Assembly: GCA_001600095.1 (NCBI GenBank)
Contig: BCIX01000001.1
Coordinates: 4,179,198-4,243,197, forward strand
DNA: 64,000 nucleotides
Direction: 5' to 3'
From: Bullera alba
Taxonomy: Eukaryota > Basidiomycota > Tremellomycetes > Tremellales > Bulleraceae
The notes beneath the pieces were generated by a model, which was not told the origin of the DNA, did not search any database, and was given only the letters and a program-made list of their open reading frames with translations. The first letter of the stretch is position 1. Every line of letters begins with the position of its first letter. A program made the position numbers and the translations under genes. Below, piece by piece: positions 1-11,179 of the stretch.

Positions 1-505
1 GGCGGTGAGTGGACAGAGCCTTGACGAGGAGTAAAGCTAAACTCAGATAGTCCGGATCTTGCTCAAATCAGGATACAAGGGTGTCTACATATCGCGGCCA
101 TTCGCCATCAAGGCAGGTCTCGTTGACAAGAAGGTGAGGATCGCTCGTTGAAGTGGCATTGCACAACGACTCACCGATCGCAGTTTGGCATGGGTACATT
201 CGGTTACACCGGATTGAAGACCATTGGCAACGTTCCCATCAAGGTCGGCTCGAAGACCGCCCTGCACAGTGCGTTGGTGAACGAGGAGCAGCACTTCGAC
301 GTTGTGCTCGGAAGAACCTGGTTGGAGAAGATGAACGTCAAGTGAGCGATTGTTACCGAATTCCTGTGGTCTCGGCTGATCCTCGTGTTTCAGGGTCGAC
401 CCACTGGATCAGACCATCCTGACGTACATGGACAATGGAGAGTCGATCGCATGCGACATTGTCGTGCTGAAGGACGCCGATGGCAATGTGATCACCATCA
501 CCTGA
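1..505 (+). CDS. Retropepsin-like protein, C-terminal part (gene starts before the window)
   Basis: This is the 3' end of a gene that begins outside the window. Splicing exons 1-4, 72-133, 184-341 and 394-505 gives one continuous frame that ends at the TGA at 503-505. The product contains FDVVLGRTWLEKM followed by DPLDQTILTYMD. A hydrophobic stretch running into ILGR/LGRxW is typical of the second half of retropepsin-like aspartic protease folds, as in Ddi1-like and retroelement-derived proteases. The catalytic D(S/T)G half is not in the window, so protease activity cannot be judged. Three introns of about 50-67 nt with GTGAG donors argue for an ordinary host gene rather than an intact retroelement. 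It could equally be a non-catalytic fold of the same shape. Confidence 0.6.
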
Positions 506-1894
506 CGGACCGATCTGTGAAGCCGAGAGGGAGAGCGTCTCCGGTCTGGATCAGAGTGGAAGGATGGTGTTTTAGCGAGGAGGCGAAAGAATGTTCTTGA
601 CATGTGGCTTGTCACTGTCCAACTTGTTTTTCTGGAATCTGGACGCATCTGTCGATGTAAGTGTATGTGCGCAAATCACAAATCTGCGTATATATCTAGT
701 TTAGATACCTGCGATACTTATACATAGAGGTGAAAAGAGACTCGTAGATACCCTCATCGATACTTAATCTGTCACCAGAAGTCGATGGTTGAGGAGACAG
801 ACGATCACCGGATGACGCCGCGCTACCATTGGTCGGGAGATCGTCAACTAAATCTTGATGTTGCACTTGTGGTTGTACCCATCGTCTAGACTAAGCTCGA
901 CACTCTTGGCTCGAGATTCTTGGCAGCATAGTCCCCTCCCACCTCATCCCACCGTCTCCGCCATGTGGGAGCGACGTGTCGCGAGGGGTGACTACGCCAC
1001 AGACGTAAAGATATTTCGACCACGACTGACCGGGCTGACCAAAGTAAACAGTGTTGATTTCACCCTGTCTCCAAGTGAAGAAACTAATTACCTTCGCACT
1101 CAGCATCCACTTCTCTCTCATGTGAGGACGCGGTAATGCGTAAGTAGTGTTTGGATAGTCCAGACCACATCACCAGTGTCCAGATCGTTCTCGGCTTTGA
1201 GCAGGGGTGATGCGGCAGGACAGGCTTGCTGGAGGCCGTTGCCGCATCGGCGTCCTCTGGCGACATACCGCGCACTCCAGTTCGTACTGACTAGGGGCTG
1301 ACAAGCCACTGATCACCTCTATACGACCCCTGGCTCCAGGCCGCAAGGACTGAGCGAATGGGCAAACAAATGCGCGCCGTCAAAATATAGCGCATCGAGA
1401 ATAAGTACCATCGAGCCTCTGAGCCAAGACGACTTCTCTCTTCCTCTTCTTCAGTCTCTTTCTCTATTCCTTCCACCTTTGATTCGTTCTGTGTCCTTCG
1501 TTCCTCTCCCTTCCCAGCGACTTGTTCTCGCTTGACGCTTGATTCGCGACTCACCAAACGCATCCAACAGTCCTTCTCTTTGCCCGCAGGTGTCGGCGCA
1601 CTCAAACAACAAGTCAAATCAGATCACACTCACCTTATACTTGTTGCCAACGAGGTATGTCTCCTCCCATACCATCTCGAACTTGGGTCTGATCAAGGTG
1701 CACATAGAAGAACTTTCGATTTTGCCCCTCGTTCCCTTTCGTTTCGACTCAAAACATCATTCTCGCAGGTCGATCAGGCGGTCATCTAGTACCCCTGCCC
1801 CACGTCCCCTGTTGACCAGACTTCTACGGACACTTTCTCGCCCAACTCGATACTGCTCCACGCTTTACACTCCATATCGGTTCTCAGACTCAAC
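506..1894. other. Intergenic region and 5' leader of the secreted-protein gene
   Basis: No coding frame with splice logic is visible in 506-1400. From about 1430 the + strand becomes C/T-rich, typical of a fungal core promoter and leader. A possible 5'-UTR intron runs 1655-1768 (GTATGT donor, TCTCGCAG acceptor). It would lie just upstream of the start codon at 1895. Confidence 0.5.
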
Positions 1895-3495
1895 ATGCTT
1901 GGCCACCTTGCTCTTCTGCCACTTTTGGCCCTCGCCCCTGGTGCTCTGGCCGCACCTGTCTTCAAGGCCCGGTCGCTGCCCGCGCCATTCCACAAGATCC
2001 ACGCTAGGAATGCGGCCCCAGGTGTGGGCAGCTCGGAGCCTTCCCTCCTCAAGCCCCGTCTCCTGGGTGGTATCCTCGACCCACTTACTGCCGACATTCC
2101 CATTGTTGGAGGACTCGTCGACACCACTACCGATCTTCTCGACGGCGTGGTCGACACCACTACCGATCTCGTTGGCGGAGTCGTCGACACTGCCACCGAC
2201 ATCGTCGGCTCGGTACTCGACGTCGCCCTGGGAATCAACATCAACCTTGATGTCGGAGCCTTCTTGACTTGTGGTCCCGTGTCCGGTCTCTTCAATGACC
2301 ACCAGTACGACCTCGGATGCTCCTGTGCGGGCGCTGAAGGTGGTCTGCTCCTTGGCCTCGACGTCGACGTCGGCGCCATCCTGAACGTCGTGGGACTTGA
2401 TGCCTGGGTCAGGGCACAGGTGAGGAATGAATCAATGGTCGATAGATTCAGTGCTGACTCGTCATCAGATTGCCCTCGGTGTTGGTGCTTACTACCCTGC
2501 ACACTCATACCCCACTTGCGACGGCAACGGGGGATGGAACTGCCCTAACGGAGTGAGCATTGCCGCCATCATCATCGTCCGGATCCCACTGATGAGCTTG
2601 ATCAGGACTGTGGATCTCCCAGTAGCTCTTGGTCTTCTGCTTCGCAGACCCCCGCTCCTACCTCGGTCGTCATTCAGAGCATTGAGCCCAGTCCCAGCAC
2701 CACCGAGTGGTCGTCTGCTCCCGCTCCTACCTCGCAGTGGGTCGAGCCAACTCCATCTTCAAGCGTCAGTATCTGGGTAGCTCCAGGTCCGACTCCAGCC
2801 CCATCAACCTCGTGGGTCGAGCCTGCTCCCGCTGCACCAACTTCCACTGTCTGGACCGAGGAAGTCGAGGACTGCGATGAGGACGAGGATGTTGGCGCTT
2901 ACGAGGAGCCGACTTGGGAGCCAGAGCCCACCTTCACAAACTACGAGGCTGAGACCACAGTGACCATCCCCACAGCCTACGTGAGTTACTCACCATTGCT
3001 CATGTTCGCTCAGCTGACATCCCGATTTCCTTCCAGGTTGTCGAGCACACCGTCACTGAGACCGCTACCCAATGGTCCACTGTCACCAACACCGAGACGC
3101 AATGGTCCACCATCACCGAGACTGCTACTAGCACAGTCACCATTACCGAATGTGCTCCGACGACCATCTCGGTCCAGTCTGCCCCATCGCCTTCGCCAGA
3201 AGCGCCCGCTCCTGCTCCATCGCCGTCGTTCTCGACTCAGCCAACGCCCGTTCCCTCGATCGAAGCTGTTCCCTCGCCGACCCCGTCGCCAAGTTCGACG
3301 ACATCGTGGCAGCCAGTCCCCAGCGCTGTCTTTTACAAGGAGTGCGGACCACAACAGCAATACGATATCCAGCTAGACCTCTGTGTTGACCTCTGCGTTG
3401 ACGCTCTCGGTCTCGCTACCGTCTGCGCTGACCTCGACCTTAACACCGGTCTAGATCTGCCTATTGTCGGACCTCTCCTCGATGGACTGCTATGA
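1895..3495 (+). CDS. Secreted Ser/Thr/Pro-rich cell-surface protein
   Basis: The four exons are 1895-2419, 2469-2552, 2606-2980 and 3037-3495, together 480 codons plus TGA. The product opens with a clear signal peptide (MLGHLALLPLLALAPGALA, then AP). Around residues 65-115 there is a hydrophobic/acidic near-repeat built on DTTTDLLDGVV, in at least three copies. A Cys-containing globular stretch follows (LTCGP, GCSCAG, YPTCDGNGGWNCPNG). The middle is Trp-containing Ser/Pro/Thr-rich sequence, including an imperfect repeat of TQWSTVTNTE and TQWSTITETA, likely heavily O-mannosylated. The C-terminus is a second Cys/Leu-rich segment (LDLCVDLCVDALG). No GPI-like hydrophobic tail is obvious. I infer an extracellular or wall-associated structural protein; the family is not recognised. 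The opposite strand is also open here, as expected from the composition. Confidence 0.8.
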
Positions 3496-3931
3496 GTTTG
3501 AGTACCTAGATGAAGTAAAGCCTACATTCTCTGTCCCTCCGCCAGTCGGAGTGATCACTCGGGGGGAATCCACCCTGGACCCTCTACCACCATGCCTAGA
3601 GCGTGATTTCGATTCATATTTATACATTTGCTTGTAGCCTATCCCAGTTTTTGTCTTATATCCACATGGACGATGTTCACATCTATTTCACCACTCGACT
3701 GTTTCGATATTCCTCCTCCAGTATAGACTTTCCTTCTGCCCCATCTATCACTTCTCGGGACGCGTAATGCAGTTGATCAGTAGTTGCCCTGTTGCGCTGT
3801 GTGCTCGTTTATGCCTTCCGACACGGCTTCAGACTCGTGACCAGTGATGAGATGCATGGAGTTACAGCACTGTGCCTACACTGAGATATGCTTTTAAACA
3901 ATTCCTTCCTAGACCCAAGACCCAGTGGCCA
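3496..3931. other. Intergenic region between convergent 3' ends
   Basis: This spans the 3' flanks of two converging genes. It is AT-richer than its neighbours and pyrimidine-rich in places. I see no RNA gene or coding frame in it. Confidence 0.5.
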
Positions 3932-6881
3932 CTAGTATGGCAGGCCGCCGCCGCCGCCACCTCCTGGCTCGTCGAGGTCCATATAGCTGACTCTGCCCCT
4001 CTTGGCTCTTGGATCCTCTCCGCCTGGTGGTGGTGCAGGCAAAGGCGCCGACATGGCCGGTCCTCCCGGTCCATATCCACCTATCCTGTCACCAAGTCCA
4101 CCTCTACCGCCTCCGCCTCCACCATTGCCCATGCCGTTCATGCCCATCATCATGGCTTGTTGCATCTGCATCATCATCATCATTTGCTGCTGCATCATGT
4201 TCATGTTAGAACCGTTGCCGCCTCCAAAGCCGGGACCGCCAGCGAAGGCGGGGTTGAAGGTGGGCATTTGGGGCAGACTGGCCATTCCACCAGGCATCAT
4301 TGGGAGAGCCGGGGCAGGGATCTGATCATTGACAGCGGCTGGCGTAGAGGGAACAGGTTGCAGTCTCTGCGGGTCCAACACAAAGTTGTTCAGTGTCGGG
4401 AGCTACATTCGTCTGCGTCAGCTAGACACTCTCAAGATCCGCAATGTAACTCACATCCTCCAATTTAGCCTTGATGACCTCAGGGTGTTTGACCGAGATA
4501 TGCTTGAGGACGAACTCTGGTGCTTTGAATAGCTTGGTGCACTCTTTGCAGCGGTATTTGCTAGCCTCTTCTTGCTTGATGAACGGTGCAGACACCTTTT
4601 TGGTTTCTCTGCAAGGTCAAGTGGTCAGCAAAGTAATCGATGCCGCTTTCAGGATGCTTGGACTCACTCTTCGATATCTCGTCCTCCGTACTCGGCCACG
4701 TCGACGGTCTCGAGTAACGGCCTGAGCTTGGAGTCGATGCCCTCCTCCCATCGCTCATTTTGCACTTTGCTGGTGGGGCCTCCTCGCCTGTCCCTGTCTC
4801 TGGAGGATTTCCTCTCTGCGACCGCTTTGTCAGGGTCGGCATCCCGTCGATCTTCATCGTCCTCATCGTGTTGCTTGACCTTCTCCTCTTGTGTCTCTGC
4901 AGACTCGTTCGCTTCGCCGCCCTCGGGCACCGCCTCTAAGGACTGTTCCGTTGGAGTCGTTGGGTGGGGACGAAGGTGGGAAACACATTTACGGTGCAGC
5001 TCTTCAGGGAATGGCAGGGACGCTACGCAGTAGTAACACGTTGACAGTCCATGACGGAGGTAGGAGAGCCATTGATCAAGAACCAGCTTCGCCTGAGACG
5101 CATGTCAGCTGATGATATGGCAGGTTCTTGAACTCAGCTCACTCTTATCGTCTGACGCTCCTCGTTCAGATCTCCAGACAGCCCCTCATCCTCGAGCAAG
5201 GCGTCAATCTTTTCCTGAACCACGACAGAGCCTTGCTCCCGAAGACCAGGGTAGCTGGCCTCTTTCGTCTCCTCTGCTGGCTTGTCTCCGTCGCCCTCAG
5301 GTTTCGCTTTGCCTTCTCCCTCATTCTCTGCCTTCTTTGCGTCTTCCTCGTCATCACCCATGAGGTCTTCCTCGAATTTGATAGCAAGCTCTTTTGCCTT
5401 TTCGCCATCCTTCAGCAAACGCTCCAGGGAATTTGAGACCGGAGCTGTGACTCGGATGCGGCCGATGACTGAAGTCGCGTTGACGCCCATGTGGAAGGTG
5501 AATGTGTCAATCTGCGGAGAAGTTAGTAGGCACTTTTCCCCAGTAGAGGTGCGGACACACCTTAGCGCCGTTCAATTGCTTGACGACATCCTCCACATTC
5601 ACGCCTTCTCCGTACTGCGCCCATGCTACCCGATGGAAGGATTTCTTCGCGGCAGGCTCAGTGATGGCAAGGTACTCGAAGCCATCTACCCGCTTGAACA
5701 TCTGTAAAAAGATAAGCTAAAATCGATTACCAAGCTTTGCACTCACAGCTTCAAGCTCCTGCCTGCTGGTCATTGGAGGGACAGTCTTGACAAAGACCTG
5801 TCTATCCGAAGGAGGCACTTCAACGCGCAGAGGATCATCCGCATGGTTGTCACCGAGAGCACGGTCCATTCCTTCCGGCTCCTCCAGCTCGGAGTTCCTT
5901 CGACCGCCGCTTGATCGCTTGTCCGTTTCGCCTACAGCTCAGTCAGAAATTGCCATGGCTTCATTTGCTCGGACTCACTCGTCATGTCAAAGGACAGAGT
6001 GTTGTAGTCGCCGGCTCGGAGAGCATCCAAATACTTCTCGGCGGTGGGAACTCGTCCTTGCCTGTTGAGCCTCCTCCTCAATGCGATCATCTCTGGTCGG
6101 TTCGAGTACTTCTCCTGGAACCAGGGAGTCTCTCGATGGGTCAGGTATAGCGTGTACAGCTGTGTTGCTACAAGTCAGCTTTCGGGCCGAGATCTTCGAA
6201 AGCTGACGGACGAACCTGTCTGGAATGGAATTCTTTGCGGTATCTCTCGTATCTCTTGCCCATTCCGACCTTGTCTTTACTTCCCGCATCTTGTCCGGCC
6301 TCGACAGCTTCTCTCCACTTGATCAGTTCCTCCTCGTCCGCCTTTGCTGTCTGCGGGTGAGATGCTCTGAACCAGTCGGCAAACTGGCGGAATGGAAGGA
6401 GGTTTGGGACTTCTGCTGGGTCTGGGAGATTGCTGATTGGCGGACGGGATGGAGAAGGTGAGTGTCGACGCGGTCGGTGAGACGAGCCGAACGGTGACGG
6501 GGATCTACGCCGTTTTGGTCGGTCTAGCGGAACGAACAACATTAGAACTCGGGAAAATGTATCTTCGGATCAGGACACACCGTCATATTCGTCCCAACCG
6601 CGTGGGGGAGGAGGTCTTCTATCAAACTCGTCCCTCCCTCTCCCTCCGACTCGTGCTCCGTCATCGAGCTCGTCCCGCCTATCGCCCCAAGAGGGCCGAC
6701 GGCCTCTGGCAGGGTCGGGCATATCCCTACTGGGTTCTGCAGCCGGGATTTCTTGGTGCCGCTGCGGGATAGGAGCGAATCCAGCCCGCGAGAAGCCAGC
6801 GCCTCGTTCCTCGTACAGATCTCTTCCCGGCGATGGCGGCCGTTGAGGTCCAGAGGAAGGTGGTGGTACCGATGAAGACAT
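3932..6881 (-). CDS. ARS2/SERRATE homologue (nuclear cap-binding partner; Pir2-like)
   Basis: ARS2 links the nuclear cap-binding complex to RNA processing or decay. S. pombe Pir2 acts in nuclear RNA elimination and heterochromatin. Spliced from about seven exons on the minus strand, the product is roughly 700 residues. Its order is: an Arg/Pro-rich N-terminus; a helical SERRATE/Ars2 N-terminal region (FRQFADWFRASHP, WFQEKYSNRPEM); an RRM-like region (RQVFVKTVPPMT, FHRVAWAQYG); an acidic helix; then the diagnostic finger YRCKECTKLFKAPEFVLKHI, which matches the ARS2 zinc finger for binding capped-RNA partners. It ends with a Met/Gln/Gly-rich tail and a short RGG-like segment. The start ATG is at 6881-6879 and the stop at 3932. 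It shares a 633-bp divergent promoter region with the NIPSNAP gene. Confidence 0.9.
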
Positions 6882-7514
6882 TCTGGCGAGGTTCGATTAA
6901 CTGACACAAAGGAATGTTAGGAGAATGTACTCACTTTGCGAGTGTCTGATGCGTTGTAGTATGAATAAGCGCAACGGCAACTGCCAGATATTACTGTCCG
7001 CGTGGCTGCATGGTAAAGTAGAGGTATCGGCCGATAGAAGCATGGTAGGATGTCATTGTCGAGTCGGGTGGAATCGACGTGATTAAGAGCGAAGCGGTAA
7101 AAGCAAGATAGATGAGCAAATGAAACTCCAGGGGTGATCACACGGCGTATATACCTTTTGAATAGCTATACGCCTATAGCTCTTGACCTCACGCTCTGTG
7201 AGATGAGGTGGGAGAGGTGGTGAAGCATACAGTATACCGTTAGCTCTGAGCCGGCTGCAGGCAGGAGGCCGTCGAGGACATCCGAGCTCGCTGGGCTGGG
7301 CGGAGATTTCGGTGACCACCGTCGAGTGTGGCACTTGATATTTGATCCCGCTGGTCTCTCCGGGTAAATAGCCGGATGAACGCATCACTCGGACCGGGAC
7401 CTCCATGGAGGCCAGTCCAACCCCGCTATCATATCACCTGGTCAGTGGTGACTGGTCGCACCGTTGCCTGCATAGATCCACTACACCAACATCTACCTCA
7501 AGGCGCTATCCACA
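6882..7514. other. Divergent promoter region, ARS2 / NIPSNAP
   Basis: This 633-bp gap separates two outward-facing start codons. It presumably holds both promoters and leaders. No conserved regulatory motif stands out. Confidence 0.45.
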
Positions 7515-8745
7515 ATGTCAAGAGCAGTCATCAGACCCACTATCCTCAGCGTGACCAGGCAATCGGCACGATGTCTGGCCTCAACGCCAATGAGAGCAGC
7601 CGGAGCTCTAGGAGACAAGAAGGATCCGAAGGGAGTGGCAGAGGAGATGAATCCAGCTAAAGGGGGCGAAGGGTTCTTTGGCGTGAGTGGACAAGGAAGG
7701 CTTATTCTTCACACCTGCTGACAAGTCGCTCTTTGTCACTTACAGGCTTTGTTCTACGGATCCAAAGCCGCCAAGGAGGAGGGACTTGTTTCGAGCTCGG
7801 AAGGTCAACACTCTAAACTGGTCGGCAGGGGCAAATACGTCCATGAGAAGGTGACACACGCCGTTATTCCCTCCAAACGCGACGAATACCTTGCCGTGGC
7901 CGAGAAGTACTACACGACCTTAGCATCTCGAGGAGGACAACTGGGCGGTGTCAAGCTCACTGGCAGCTGGGAGACTGTTATTGGCAGTGTCGGCGAGTTC
8001 ACCCATATCCTGGAGTATGAGGGGTACAAAGGATTCGACGAGACATCCCGAGCGTTGCGTAATGACAAGGTGAGTGTGTTCCCAACCCGGAATACGAGTC
8101 TGATGGCTGACGAGGTGTTCTCTCCTTCACTGTGTGCACTGGGCTCTCCCCGCTCAGTCCATCAACGAGCTATACAACGCCATGCTCCCCTTCCTAGCCT
8201 CGAGGGAACACCAGATCGTATCCGAGTTCTCATTCTGGCCATCGTCTCCTCCAAGAGATTCCGGATTCCCCGATGGAGGTATCTTTGAGATGAGATCGTA
8301 TCGGCTTCAACCTGGAAAGCTGCTGGAATGGGAGGGTGCCTGGAGGCGAGGTCTAGAAGCGAGGAGAAAGTTTGTCGTGAGTCACCTTGGTAATTGTCGG
8401 ACAGACTTCTCCAGAGCGCGTTGGCTGAATCCGGTTTAGTCGCCCGTTGGCGCATTCTTCTCGCAAGTGGGCCAGCTGCATGAAGTCCACCATATCTGGC
8501 AGTACCCGTGAGCTAGTCGCTTTTTTGGTCCACCGACATCAGCTGACCTCTTCTAGCGATATGGAGACCAGAAAGTCAACTAGAGATGCGGCTTGGAGTG
8601 TGGGAAGCTGGAGCGACACTGTTCAAGAGGTCGGTCTGCGCCTAGAACAGAATTTGTCCAAGCTGAAACTTCGCAGACTGTCAAGCTGACACGCGAAATG
8701 AAGACCGCTATGATGGTGCCGTGCAAGTGGAGTCCACTACGATAA
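7515..8745 (+). CDS. NIPSNAP-family mitochondrial protein
   Basis: The six exons (first 7515-7682; next 7746-8069, 8158-8376 and 8440 onward) join in frame to about 300 residues, ending with TAA at 8743-8745. The first about 30 residues (MSRAVIRPTILSVTRQSARCLAS) lack acidic residues and look like a mitochondrial presequence. The body carries NIPSNAP hallmarks: GGQLGGVKLTGSWETVIG followed by HILEYEGYKGFDE in one repeat, then MRSYRLQPGKLLEWE and GQLHEVHHIWQY in the second. This is the usual two-ferredoxin-like-domain pattern. In animals the family is mitochondrial and implicated in mitophagy; its biochemical role in fungi is unclear. The identification rests on these motifs, not on a search. 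Confidence 0.88.
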
Positions 8746-9023
8746 TTGCTCGGTCCAGTTCCAGCTCAACGAACAATCTTCAGCTATGGATCGGAAAGTA
8801 GGGAAGTAAATGACATTCGACGTTGTACATGATCTCAAGGCCTCGCCTCACGGAGCATGAAAAGCATTGCCTGAGGGTGACACAGGACTTCATGAAACTA
8901 CAGGAACACGATCACAGACGACTAACGGTACAACAGGCACGAAAACAAAAGCCAAAATTACAAAGCTCCCTCGACCCCCCTTCTGGTCCTTCTGGCCCTT
9001 CTTCCTCACCTCGACCTCGACAC

Positions 9024-10515
9024 CTACTGCGGCCTTCTCACTTTGGCCAATTCCACTACACCGCCATCCCGCACATACGGCCGCCATCGCTTCTTGGAAT
9101 GGCGGTCTGACAGCCGGCTCTTCTCCCACAGCTTGACAAGAGCATCGCAGTCGACTTTCATCGCAGTGAACCTTTCTTGAATTGGCTCGAAACGACTGGT
9201 GACGAGGAATGCTGGGGGAAGCCGGGCCACGATCCGGGCCGACTGATCAACGACCCATTCGATATCGACAAGTGTCAACACTATCGCTTAAGGTTAGATC
9301 TTGCCTTTCAGCTTTCAGCTTACTCACTGAGGGATCTCATCTGCTCGAAGGTAAACAACTTCCCTTCACCATCCGCGTACGCTCGAGTCAACCTCCGATA
9401 CTCTCGAGTCGCGGTATCCGCCACGGTCAACATTCCGTGCATCTGCTCAATGATCTGTCCAGCAGCTGTCAGCCTACTAATGGACAGTCATAGACTGTGG
9501 ATACCACTTACGTGTCCTCTGTACTCGAAACATAGCTCATCCTGACCCACAATCCTCAGCAGATCCAATTCTTGGTAATACTGAGCACGACTTGGTCTCA
9601 GCGATAGTCAACCATGCAATGTTGCATAGAAGAACTCACAGTTTGGTAGATGACAAAGTTGACCTCGCGCGATCCCCACACAGGAACGACTGCATCGAGT
9701 AACATCATGACCTGATTGATCATTGACGGAAGCGTAGGTCCATCGATCTCGTAGGCGAAGCGGCGAGGGATTCGACAGTTGGACATGACCGGTGGCGGTC
9801 CACCTCGAGTTCCCAACTCGACTAATGGACCAGAGCGGGAGACCAGGGACTCAGAGACAGGCGCCTCGACCGGCGGGGAATCAGAAACGTGGACGTTGGG
9901 TATGGGAGGGGGATGAATCGGACTCGCCGTTTGGGGGGTGGAGTTGAGGTATTCGCGGAGTCTGGCCATGCGACCGACTGTCGAGTGTGGGTCGTGCATC
10001 TCCTTGGGTATGGCGATCGATGTGGATACGACAGTGACGGTGGAGTTATGGCTAGGAAGTTGCTGATCATTACCGACTCGAGTAGGGGAAGACCGATCCG
10101 GCGAGTGCGTGAGAGTGGCAGACGATGGTGACGAGGCTCTCGCTTGTGGTCGTGACCCGGTCGGATGAGGGCTCACCACTGTAGTCGAACGGGAGGAATG
10201 TAGTGTTGCCGAGGACGGTCGTACAGGGAGGGGCTCCGGGGGATTGGGGTCCAAGTCGGGTTGAGGAGGGTTGGGCATGTTCGAATCCTGGGTGTGAAGA
10301 AGTTGTACCTCACTCCGTCTCAGGATCCCTCGCAAAGCAATCTCAGCCGGGCTATCTTCTGGAACGACAGGCTGACCTGGAGACAAGGTAGGAGACTCCG
10401 GCAGCGCAGTGTGAGCCCGTCTGCCGGGCCCAATGCCAAAGACGGCTCGAGGCTGTTTCGGCACCAAGCGGTAGTTGCCAAAGGTTCTGTAGGGAAGTGA
10501 GGGGATATCGGACAT
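9024..10515 (-). CDS. Unrecognised protein with disordered Pro/Ser-rich N-terminus and helical C-terminal domain
   Basis: I chose the ATG at 10515-10513 (MSDIPSLPYRTFGNYRLVP). An earlier in-frame ATG at 10611 would add 32 residues. Exon 1 runs to about position 9642. Later exons encode YYQELDLLRIVGQDELCFEYRGH, then IIEQMHGMLTVADTATREYRRLTRAYADGE, then the last exon, which ends with TAG at 9024. The total is about 445 residues. Residues 60-210 are low-complexity Pro/Ser/Thr. The conserved-looking part starts near NCRIPRRFAYEIDGPTLPSM and is predicted mostly helical (ADTATREYRRLTRAY, FTAMKVDCDALVKLWEKS). No catalytic motif is visible and I do not recognise the family. The second intron acceptor was picked to preserve frame (CTCAG before TATTAC). 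Confidence 0.65.
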
Positions 10516-11179
10516 AAGGAATGTCCTACGAATATGCACAAGAAGGGATGAGGGTCGAAGAGGAATGTGTGGAGACAGTAGAGTGAAAACATTGGACTCT
10601 ACGTCCATCAACTCTACCTATGTAGCCTGCCTGCACTTGCTACTCAGGCAGTGGTGCACCCACCTGAAACGCACAGACCCACTCCAATTTGCTTCCGTCG
10701 TCACCGTTTCAGATCTCTCATGTTCGTCTCGCGTTGTCGCGTCGCACCTTCTCTCGATCTCTTCTCCTGTCCACCTTCATCTCCACCTTCTTTCTACCAT
10801 CATCTACTTCCTCATACAACGCCCACATCCTTTCAGTCGACTGTTCATGCACCTCGTCGTTGGGGGGAGACCATACCTGCGTCACTGACGCGGCTGAAAA
10901 GCTGCGATCACCACAGTAACTGAAGGTGAGTCTCGTCCTGCCTTCTTCTTTCTTCCTTCTCTTTTCTTCCTCCCTTCCTCCCTTCATATCGATCATCCAA
11001 TACATATTTCACTCAGGCTCCAACCGCTTTCAATGTAGCTTTGACCAGCGCTCGTTGTGTCGTCATCTATCAAAGTTGCAGATTTCGGACGTCTTGCTGA
11101 TTCTTCGTTGTTTCCAGGCGGGACTCACCCCCTGACTCAGATTATCATTTCATCTACCTGATATTCTGACCTATTCAAC
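10516..11179. other. Divergent promoter region with a C/T-rich leader
   Basis: The + strand at 10920-10990 is a long CTTCCT-type pyrimidine tract. It is preceded by a possible 5'-UTR donor GTGAGT at 10926. This is probably the leader of the coiled-coil gene that starts at 11180. Confidence 0.4.

Noticed and set aside
1786..2508. Long antisense frames opposite the secreted-protein gene
   Set aside because: They arise from the skewed codon composition of the repeats. The sense strand has a signal peptide, splice signals and Cys patterns.
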